Positions 7,130 through 14,156 of a stretch of 14,749 nucleotides of DNA are shown here, in pieces; position 1 is the first letter of the stretch; each line of letters starts with the position of its first letter. The notes below the pieces were generated by a model, which did not search any database, was not told the origin of the DNA, and saw nothing but the letters and a program-made list of their open reading frames with translations. The stretch comes from an uncultured Propionibacteriaceae bacterium (GTDB lineage Bacteria > Actinomycetota > Actinomycetes > Propionibacteriales > Propionibacteriaceae): contig CALMAD010000011.1 of the NCBI GenBank assembly GCA_937859105.1, forward strand, positions 1 to 14,749. Reading direction: 5' to 3'. Made by a program: the position numbers and the translations under genes.

Positions 7130-8143
7130 TCAGGTGTTGACCGGCTCCACGAGCCCGAGCGGGATGACGTCGACGCCGACCTTCAGGCTGGACTTCTTCG
7201 CCTCGGTGTAGATCACGCCGCGTAGCGGCGAGACGTCGCGGAAGTCGCGGCCCCACGCCGTGACCACGTAACGGCTGTCGACGAGGTGGTTGTTGGTCGG
7301 GTCGAGGTCGACCCAGCGGCCGGCAGGCGTCCAGACGGCCGCCCAGGCGTGCGAGGCGTCCGAACCCTCGAGCTTCACCTGCCCGGGCGGGGCGTATGTC
7401 TCCACGTAGCCCGACACGTAGCGCGCCGGGAGGCCGAGGCTGCGCAGGCAGCCGATGGCGAGCTGCGCGAAGTCCTGGCAGACGCCGCCGCGGATGTCGA
7501 GCAGCTCGTCGAGCGTCGTCCGGACGGTCGTGGCCTTCTGGTCGTACTTGAAGTCGTCGTAGATGCCCATCGTGAGGCCCAGGACCGCCTCGCCGAACGG
7601 GCGGTTGGGCGGCAGCATCGAGAGCGCGTACTCGTGGACCTTGTCGGTCACCTCGACGAGCGGCGACGGCAGCAGGAAGTCGGCGGCCTCCACCGGGTCG
7701 GCCTCGGTGCGGGCGAGCCGGATGGCGTCGGCCACGGTCCACTGATTGAGCTCATCGAGGTCGGGACGCGGCCACGCCACGTCGACGATCGACCGCTTCA
7801 GCAGCTCGAGCTTGGTGTGCGGCGTCCGCACCTCGATGTAGGCCGAGTTGTTGCCGAAGTGGTCGCGGTGCTCGGTGAAGGCGTCCGGCTCGGGCGTCAC
7901 GCTGAGGGACGCCGACCGCAGCGTCTGCGACGGCGTCTCGCGCGGGCTCATCATGCCCCGCTCGTAGGCGGCCTCGCAGGGGAGGTCGTAGGTGTACGTC
8001 GTCCGGTGGCGCACCTCGTAGGCCCGGGGCGCGTAGTGGTCGGGCGGCGACTGCGGCTTCGGAGCCTGCGTCTGGGACTGGCTCTGCGACTGGGACTGCG
8101 AGCCCGCGGAGTTGTCGTCTGTCATCGCGTCTCGTTGGGTCAT
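7130..8143 (-). CDS. Transglutaminase-like cysteine peptidase/amidase, third gene of ATP-grasp cassette
   Basis: This 337-residue protein has the bacterial transglutaminase N-terminal beta domain (YEVRHRTTYTYDLPCEAAY, about 42-60) followed by a transglutaminase-like core (COG1305 type). The triad is intact: Cys222 in GGVCQDFAQLAIG, His265 in DASHAWAAVW, and Asp281 in WVDLDPTNN. Family members are usually predicted to cleave or transfer amide bonds. The N-terminus (residues 15-26) is a run of SQ dipeptides followed by a Pro-rich stretch. The ATG at 8143 shares one base with the stop codon of the ATP-grasp gene (TGATG) and has AGGTGG just upstream. The frame extends back to 8170, but that would only add overlap. 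An internal ATG at 8125 is a possible alternative. No signal peptide is seen, so the product is probably cytoplasmic. Confidence 0.92.
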   Translation of the reverse strand: MTQRDAMTDDNSAGSQSQSQSQSQTQAPKPQSPPDHYAPRAYEVRHRTTYTYDLPCEAAYERGMMSPRETPSQTLRSASLSVTPEPDAFTEHRDHFGNNSAYIEVRTPHTKLELLKRSIVDVAWPRPDLDELNQWTVADAIRLARTEADPVEAADFLLPSPLVEVTDKVHEYALSMLPPNRPFGEAVLGLTMGIYDDFKYDQKATTVRTTLDELLDIRGGVCQDFAQLAIGCLRSLGLPARYVSGYVETYAPPGQVKLEGSDASHAWAAVWTPAGRWVDLDPTNNHLVDSRYVVTAWGRDFRDVSPLRGVIYTEAKKSSLKVGVDVIPLGLVEPVNT

Positions 8144-10677
8144 CACGCCACCTGCCAGGGGTTGGACCACTGCGTGCCCGGGGCCTGCTGCCGCGACGGC
8201 TGCCGGACGAAGTGGGCGGACTGAATGGCGTCGTTGAGCTGGAAGAGCTCGTCGCGGACGCCGGAGAGGGCCATGCCGAGTGCCGCCCGGTCTTCGGTGA
8301 GCTCGGCGAGATCAAGCTCGCTCAGGCGCTGGTTGACCAGGGCCGCCTGGGTGACCAGCGCCGGATCGCCGATGAGCGCGAAGCCTTCGACGAGCCGGTC
8401 GAGCTGGTAGCCCACCGACCGCGGGTTCTGGCGGTCGGCGAGCAGCAGGTCGAGCGTCGACTCCACCTGGTCGGACGGCCCCGTGCCCATCGCCGTGCGC
8501 CGACGGTGGGTGAGGGTCGAGTCGCCGACGCGCAGGACCGCCTCAGTGATGAGGCTCTCCACGTTGGGTGCCAGGTCGGCGGCCAACGCGATGCGCAGCA
8601 GGTTGGTCGTGGACTGCGCCCGCTCAAGTCGGACGCCGACGTTCACGAACGCCCACGTCGCGTCGCGCACCATGCCGTGCGCGGCGATGCCGGCGAGCGC
8701 CAGCAGCCGCTCGAGGACGCGTTCGAGGCGGGGCTGCAACTGGTCTTCGTCGGGCGGGATGTCTTCGATCACCCGCTCCAGGGACGCCAGCACCGCCCAG
8801 GTGTCGCCCGACACGATCTCGCGCACCTGCTGGGCCGCGTGGACCAGGCGGCGCGAGCACGTCGCGATCGTTCCGCGCCGGTCGGGATCGAGGACGGCGT
8901 TGCGCAGGTACTCGACCGCGGACTCGTCGGGGAGGCGCGGGCCGACGAGCGTGAGGGCGTCCAGGGCCGAGAAGACGCCCTGCATCGCCCGCTCGCCCGG
9001 CGTCCCGGCCCGGGAGCCGTGGTCCTCGGCCAGATCGTCGGCGACCATCAGCAGACGCGTGGTCGACTCGGTGCGTTCGCAGTAGCGGCCGAACCAGAAC
9101 AGGTTGTCGGCGACGCGCGGGGTGAGGGCCGGGTCGTGGCCGCCGCGCGGGGCGACGCTCGTACGCTCGTCGGCGGTCGGCAACGTCAGCCAGGGCCGGT
9201 TCGCCGGGTCGGTGGAGGAGAGGATCCAGACGTCCTTGGCGATCGCGCCGTGGAACATCGTGACCGGGAAGTCCTCCCGGCCGTCCGACACGCGGCCCAG
9301 GCCGCCCGGCAGGACCTCGTAATTGCCGCGGTGGTGGACGCCGAACGTGCGCAGCACGAACGGGCGGGCCTCCAACCCGTGGCGGGTCACGGTCGGGGCC
9401 GTCGACGTCTGGACCGCGTGCTGCCCGACCCACGCCCACGGCTCGGCCTCGATGCGGCGGCGGTACTCGTCGAGGGTCGCCCGGTCGAGGCTCCACCCGG
9501 CGACGGCCTGCCCGACCCCGCGCGAGATCGGCTTGATGACCAGGGAGTCCAGGTTCGCCAGCACGTAGCTGCGGGAGGCATCGTCGCCACACCACCACGT
9601 CTGCGCGGAGGGCAGCAGCGGGTCCTCACCGAGGAGCGCGTGCGAGAGCTGCGGCATGTAGGCGTGCAGCGCCGGGTTCTCCAGCAGCCCCGAGCCGATC
9701 GGGTTCGCGAGGGCGACGTGCCCGTTGCGATTCGCTTCGACCAGCCCCGGCAGACCGAGCTGGGAATCGCCGCGCAGATCGAGCGGGTCGGCGAACAGCT
9801 CGTCGACCCGGCGGAGGATCACGTCGACCTGGTCGAAGCGGTCGCGCGTGCGTAGCCATACGCGGCCTTCGCGCATGACGAGGTCGTCGGCCTCCACCAG
9901 GGGGAAGCCGAGCAGGGACGCCGAGAACGCCTGGTCGTAGGCCGTTTCGCAGTTCGAGCCGGGCGTCAGGACGACGACGTGCGGTGTGTCGTCCTTCCAC
10001 GGCGCTGCGGCGTGGGTCGCCGCCGTGACGGTGTCGAAGAACGGACGCAGCCTCGCCAGGTCGGTCGCCCGGTGCAGCCGGGGGAGCGCCTTCGTGACGA
10101 TGCGTCGCGTCGCCATGGCGTAGCCGGCCCCCGACGGGGCCTGGGTGCGGTCGGAGAGAACCACCCAGTTGCCGTCGCGGTCGCGGGCCAGGTCGGTGGC
10201 GGTCTGCACGAGCCGCCGCCACTCGGGCCGGATGCCGTGCGCGGGCCGGATGAAGCCCTCGTGCCCGAGCACCAACGACGCGGGCAGGATGCCGTCGTGG
10301 ATCAGCCGCCGCGGCCCGTACAGGTCGTCGAAGACCTGGTGCAGCAGCACGGCGCGCTGGGCCAGCCCGGCCTCCATGCGCGCCCACTCCTCGCCGGTGA
10401 GCATCACCGGCAGCGGGTCGATGAGCCACGGGTCGCCCGGCTCGTCGGGGCCGTGGCTGCCGTAGGTGATGCCGTCGTCGTCGGTGAAGCGCTCGACGTC
10501 GCGCAGCGCGGTGAGCAGGCGCGTCAACCCACCGGCGCGGAGGGCGTCGGCCAGTGGCTCACTACCGGGGCGGACACCCTCGGGGGTCACGAACTCGTCG
10601 ACACCGCCCGAGGACTCGGTGAGCGCGCGGTAGTCGTCGACGAACTCATCGAGGAGTTCGCTTTCGGCAGCGGTCAT
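8143..10677 (-). CDS. Circularly permuted ATP-grasp ligase fused to alpha-E domain (COG2308-COG2307)
   Basis: This 844-residue fusion joins a circularly permuted type 2 ATP-grasp domain (about 85-510) to a helical alpha-E (DUF403) domain (about 518-835). Family patterns visible in the first part are FDDLYGPRRLIHDGILP, VVVLTPGSNCETAYDQ, VDVILRRVDELFADPLDLR, the motif GSGLLENPALHAYMPQL (328-344) and VIKPISRGVGQAV (380-392). The second part opens with RVADNLFWFGRYCERTEST (521-539), the hallmark of alpha-E proteins. ATP-grasp enzymes join a carboxylate to an amine through an acyl phosphate, so a peptide- or amide-forming role is predicted; alpha-E has no proven function that I know of. It starts 18 bases after gene 1 and shares one base with gene 3. 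In many genomes the two parts are separate genes. Confidence 0.93.
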   Translation of the reverse strand: MTAAESELLDEFVDDYRALTESSGGVDEFVTPEGVRPGSEPLADALRAGGLTRLLTALRDVERFTDDDGITYGSHGPDEPGDPWLIDPLPVMLTGEEWARMEAGLAQRAVLLHQVFDDLYGPRRLIHDGILPASLVLGHEGFIRPAHGIRPEWRRLVQTATDLARDRDGNWVVLSDRTQAPSGAGYAMATRRIVTKALPRLHRATDLARLRPFFDTVTAATHAAAPWKDDTPHVVVLTPGSNCETAYDQAFSASLLGFPLVEADDLVMREGRVWLRTRDRFDQVDVILRRVDELFADPLDLRGDSQLGLPGLVEANRNGHVALANPIGSGLLENPALHAYMPQLSHALLGEDPLLPSAQTWWCGDDASRSYVLANLDSLVIKPISRGVGQAVAGWSLDRATLDEYRRRIEAEPWAWVGQHAVQTSTAPTVTRHGLEARPFVLRTFGVHHRGNYEVLPGGLGRVSDGREDFPVTMFHGAIAKDVWILSSTDPANRPWLTLPTADERTSVAPRGGHDPALTPRVADNLFWFGRYCERTESTTRLLMVADDLAEDHGSRAGTPGERAMQGVFSALDALTLVGPRLPDESAVEYLRNAVLDPDRRGTIATCSRRLVHAAQQVREIVSGDTWAVLASLERVIEDIPPDEDQLQPRLERVLERLLALAGIAAHGMVRDATWAFVNVGVRLERAQSTTNLLRIALAADLAPNVESLITEAVLRVGDSTLTHRRRTAMGTGPSDQVESTLDLLLADRQNPRSVGYQLDRLVEGFALIGDPALVTQAALVNQRLSELDLAELTEDRAALGMALSGVRDELFQLNDAIQSAHFVRQPSRQQAPGTQWSNPWQVA

Positions 10678-10695
10678 GGATTCGAGCCTACGACC

Positions 10696-13600
10696 TCACT
10701 GGTGCCGTTCCACAACCGACCCAGGCGTGAAACGCCGCAGATCAAGGGTGTACGGGTACTCGTTGGGGTCGTTGGCGATCACCGAGGCGGGGTCGGCCCA
10801 CCCCGTCGTGTCGATCGTTCCGCCGGTCATGCCGATCGGCTGGAAGCGGGACGACCGCCGCGACTCCGCCTCCACGGCGTTCACCGGGTAGGTGTCGTAG
10901 CTGCGGCCGCCCGGGTGGACGACGTGGTAGGTGAAGCCGCCGAGCGACAAACCGTTCCAGGTGTCGACCAGGTCGAAGGTGAGCGGGCTGTGGACGCCCA
11001 TCGTCGGGTGCAGCGACGACGGCGGCGCCCAGGCGCGGTACCGGACGCCCGCCACCTGGAAGTCGGGCCGGCACTGCCGCATCGGCAGCGGGACGCCGTT
11101 GCACGTGATGCGGTGCCGCCCCTCGATCAGACCCCGAGCGAGCACCTGGACGCGCTCGACCGACGAATCGACGTACCGCGCCGTGCCCGACGAGGTCGCC
11201 TCCTCGCCCAGCACGTGCCACGGCTCGGCCGCCTGCCGGAGCTCGATGTCGACGCCGTCGATGTTCACCTCACCGAGGCGGGGGAACCGGAACTCCAGGA
11301 ACGGCGCGAGCCACGCGTCGTCGAAGCGGAGGTCGCCCGACTTCTCCAGGAAGCGGTTGGCGTCGGCCACCACGTCCTCCAGATCCTCGGCCGCGAACTC
11401 GGGCAGCAGGAAGCGGTCGTGCAGCCGCGTCCCCCAGCGCACCAGGTCGTGGGCGTACGGCTCGTCCCAGAACCGGGCGACAAGCGTCCGGACCAGGAGC
11501 GCCTGCACGAGGGCCATCTGCGCGTGGGGCGGCATCTCGAACCCGCGCATCTCCAGCAGGCCGAGGCGTCCGCGCTGGGAGTCGGGGGAGTACAGCTTGT
11601 CGATGCAGAACTCCGCGCGGTGGGTGTTGCCCGTGAGGTCGGTCAGCAGGTGACGCAGCAGGCGATCGACCTGCCAGGGGCGCACGTCGTCGCCGAGCCG
11701 CTCGAGTTCGCTGAACGCGATCTCGAGCTCGTACAGCGTCTCGAATCGGCCTTCGTCGATGCGCGGCGCCTGCGACGTCGGGCCGATGAACCGGCCCGAG
11801 AACACGTACGACAACGCCGGATGATGCTGCCAGTACGTGATGAGCGAGCGCAGCAGGTCGGGACGCCGCAGCATCGGCGAGTCTTCCGGCGTCGCACCGC
11901 CGAGCGTGAAGTGGTTGCCGCCGCCGGTGCCTGTGTGCGTGCCGTCGATGTCGAACTTTTCCGTGCCGAGGCGCGACTGCCGGGCGTCCTCGTACAGCGA
12001 GAGGGTCAGGTTGCGCTGCTCCTGCCACGACGACGTCGGCTGCGTGTTGACCTCGATGACGCCCGGATCGGGCGTCACCGACAGCGTCTTGGTGCGCAGA
12101 TCGAACGGCAGCGGGTAGCCCTCGAGGATCACCGGCAGCTCCACGATGGACGCCGCCTCCTCGACGGCCGCGACGAGCGCCAGCGCGTCCTCGAGGTGGG
12201 TGAGCGGAGGCAGGAAGATGTAGAGGTGCCCCTCGCGCTCCTCGACGCACAGGGCGTGCCGCGGGGCGTCCTCGATGTCGAGCACCGTGGCGGGCCCCGT
12301 GGGGGACTCGGGCAGCTCGGGCAGCGGGGCGAGCAACTCGTACGGCGAGCGTTCCGGCTCATAGGGGGGCTCGGCGAACGCCAGCGACGACAGCGGGAGG
12401 CGCAGCCCCATCGGCGAGTCGCCCGGGGTGAGGAACAGGTACTTGCGCCGCGTCCGCCACTGCGTGGTGCCCCAGTGCTCTTCGTCCTCGGTGCGGAAGA
12501 TCGGGACGACCCAGCCGACCGGGGCGGTCCGCGACGACTCGTCGAACGCGTCGACGAGCTGCTTGCGGCGCTCGGGCGTGTCTTCGGAGGGCTCCGCGTC
12601 CACCGTCGGACGGGCGTCGCCCTCGGGCGAGCGGGCCTCGTTGAGCGCGTCGTTGAGCGCGTCCTCGTAGGCGGGCTGAATGAAGGACGCCGGGACGCCG
12701 AGCTTCGCCCCGATGTAGAGCGCCAGATCGCGCGCGGCGAGTTGGGCCTCCTCGGAGCCCGGGGCGACCACCGGATCGTCCCACGGGTGGCCCGACAGAT
12801 CGGGCTCGCCCCAGATCGGGACGCCGTCCTTGCGCCAGGTGATCGCGATCTGCCAGCGGGGGAGCGGCTCCCCGGGGTACCACTTGCCCTGACCGTGGTG
12901 CACCACGCCGCCGGGCGCCCAGCGCTCGGTGAGGCGCCGCGCCAGGACGCGGGCGAGCTTGCGCTTGTCGGGCCCGTCGGCCGCGCCCTCCCACTGCGGT
13001 GTCGACGTGTCGTCGGACGACACGAAGGTGGGCTCGCCGCCCATCGTCAGCCGGACGTCCCCCGCTGCCAGCAGCTCGTCGACGTGATCGCCGAGCGCGT
13101 TCGCGGCGTCCCACTGCTCGTCGGTGTAAGGCAGGGTGACCCGCGGATCCTCGTGGACGCGACGCACCTGGTTCGAGAACGACATCTGGACGCCCACGGG
13201 CGCGGTCGCGCCCGTGATGGGCGCGGCGGACGCCGGCTCGGGCGTCGCGGAGAGCGGGATGTGACCCTCGCCGGCGAAGAGGCCGGACGTGGCGTCCAGC
13301 CCGATCCAGCCAGCGCCGGGGATGTAGACCTCGGCCCAGGCGTGCAGATCCGTGAAGTCCTGCTCGGGCCCCGACGGCCCGTCCAGCGACTCGACGTCGG
13401 ACGACAACTGCACCAGGTAGCCGGAGACGAACCGGGCGGCGAGCCCCAGCTTGCGCAGGACGGCGACCAGCAGCCACGCCGAGTCGCGGCAGGAGCCGAT
13501 CGCGCGCTCGAGCGTCACGTCGGGCGTCTGGACGCCCGCCTCCATCCGCACGGTGTACGCGACATCGCGGTTCACCGCGGCGTTGAGCGCCACGAGGAAA

Positions 13601-14034
13601 TCGACGATGCGCATGCCCTCCTCGGGGACGGACACGTTGCGCTCGATCCAGCCTTCCACGAGCGCCGACTCGACCGTGTCGAGGTAGGGCGCCAGGTCGT
13701 GGGCCAGAGTGTCGGGGTAGGTGAACGGGTAGTTCTCCGCGTACTCCTCGACGAAAAAGTCGAACGGGTTGATCACCGTCATGTCGGCGACGAGGTCGAC
13801 GGTGATGTCGAGCTCCTTCACCGGATCGGGGAAGACGAGCCGGGCGAGGTAGTTGCCGAACGGATCCTGCTGCCAGTTGATGAAGTGGTCGCGGGGGCTG
13901 ACCGTCAGCGAATAGGAGGGGATCGGCGTCCGCGAATGGGGTGCGGGACGCAGCCGGACGGTGTGCGGGAAGACCTTCACCGGCTCGTCGAACGTGTATG
14001 TGGTGCGGTGCTCCAGCGCTACTCGGATCGTCAC
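10696..14034 (-). CDS. Transglutaminase-like domain fused to DUF2126 putative amidoligase, first gene of cassette
   Basis: This 1112-residue protein has a transglutaminase N-terminal domain (VALEHRTTYTFDEPV, about 5-95) and a transglutaminase core with Cys182 (AIGSCRDSAWLL), His231 (DLHAWAEVY) and Asp247 (WIGLDATSG). A long DUF2126 (COG4196) region follows from about residue 320: RLTMGGEPTFVS, GKWYPGEPLPRW, TPGDSPMGLRLPLSSL, EVNTQPTSSW (661-670), HTGTGGGNH (700-708) and SPDSQRGRLGLLEMRGFEMP. Pfam describes DUF2126 as a putative amidoligase; the EVN...W and H-G-GGGNH patterns recall glutamine-synthetase-fold ligases. The start is GTG at 14034, with no Shine-Dalgarno sequence but a -10-like TAGATT eight bases upstream. 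An acidic Pro-rich insertion (about 464-490) lies inside DUF2126. Length is normal for this fusion. Substrate unknown. Confidence 0.93.
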   Translation of the reverse strand: MTIRVALEHRTTYTFDEPVKVFPHTVRLRPAPHSRTPIPSYSLTVSPRDHFINWQQDPFGNYLARLVFPDPVKELDITVDLVADMTVINPFDFFVEEYAENYPFTYPDTLAHDLAPYLDTVESALVEGWIERNVSVPEEGMRIVDFLVALNAAVNRDVAYTVRMEAGVQTPDVTLERAIGSCRDSAWLLVAVLRKLGLAARFVSGYLVQLSSDVESLDGPSGPEQDFTDLHAWAEVYIPGAGWIGLDATSGLFAGEGHIPLSATPEPASAAPITGATAPVGVQMSFSNQVRRVHEDPRVTLPYTDEQWDAANALGDHVDELLAAGDVRLTMGGEPTFVSSDDTSTPQWEGAADGPDKRKLARVLARRLTERWAPGGVVHHGQGKWYPGEPLPRWQIAITWRKDGVPIWGEPDLSGHPWDDPVVAPGSEEAQLAARDLALYIGAKLGVPASFIQPAYEDALNDALNEARSPEGDARPTVDAEPSEDTPERRKQLVDAFDESSRTAPVGWVVPIFRTEDEEHWGTTQWRTRRKYLFLTPGDSPMGLRLPLSSLAFAEPPYEPERSPYELLAPLPELPESPTGPATVLDIEDAPRHALCVEEREGHLYIFLPPLTHLEDALALVAAVEEAASIVELPVILEGYPLPFDLRTKTLSVTPDPGVIEVNTQPTSSWQEQRNLTLSLYEDARQSRLGTEKFDIDGTHTGTGGGNHFTLGGATPEDSPMLRRPDLLRSLITYWQHHPALSYVFSGRFIGPTSQAPRIDEGRFETLYELEIAFSELERLGDDVRPWQVDRLLRHLLTDLTGNTHRAEFCIDKLYSPDSQRGRLGLLEMRGFEMPPHAQMALVQALLVRTLVARFWDEPYAHDLVRWGTRLHDRFLLPEFAAEDLEDVVADANRFLEKSGDLRFDDAWLAPFLEFRFPRLGEVNIDGVDIELRQAAEPWHVLGEEATSSGTARYVDSSVERVQVLARGLIEGRHRITCNGVPLPMRQCRPDFQVAGVRYRAWAPPSSLHPTMGVHSPLTFDLVDTWNGLSLGGFTYHVVHPGGRSYDTYPVNAVEAESRRSSRFQPIGMTGGTIDTTGWADPASVIANDPNEYPYTLDLRRFTPGSVVERHQ
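12640..12663. repeat. Perfect 12-bp tandem duplication inside the DUF2126 gene
   Basis: GTTGAGCGCGTC occurs twice in immediate succession (12640-12651 and 12652-12663). It encodes D-A-L-N-D-A-L-N in a variable linker at about residues 458-465 of the amidoligase protein. The copies are identical, which fits a recent in-frame slippage or duplication. Confidence 0.6.
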
Positions 14035-14156
14035 AACCGCGCAATCTACCGGGGTGGTCTCACCCGCCGACAGCCGCCGGTGTTCCGCTTGGGTTACAGG
14101 TCCGCAGGCGATGGTGAATGCGGATACTCTCTGAGGGCTCGACGAAAGGTGCTCCG
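14035..14156. promoter_or_regulatory. Divergent promoter region between amidoligase cassette and aspartate aminotransferase
   Basis: Facing left, TAGATT (14043-14048, minus strand) lies eight bases before the GTG of the cassette's first gene, so transcription could begin at or next to the start codon. A small palindrome GGGTG-GTCT-CACCC (14052-14065) fills the spacer between it and any -35. Facing right, TACTCT (14125-14130) is a -10-like element. GAAAGG (14144-14149) is a ribosome binding site seven bases before the aminotransferase ATG. No convincing -35 is seen for either direction. Promoters are inferred; the ribosome binding site is clear. Confidence 0.5.

Noticed and set aside
5398..7140. 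A long plus-strand frame across the sugar-binding protein gene
   Set aside because: Antisense shadow. It is low in domain content, while the minus strand has a complete lipoprotein gene.
8144..8170. Earlier start for the third cassette gene
   Set aside because: It would add nine residues overlapping the ATP-grasp gene. The ATG at 8143 has the TGATG junction and AGGTGG upstream.
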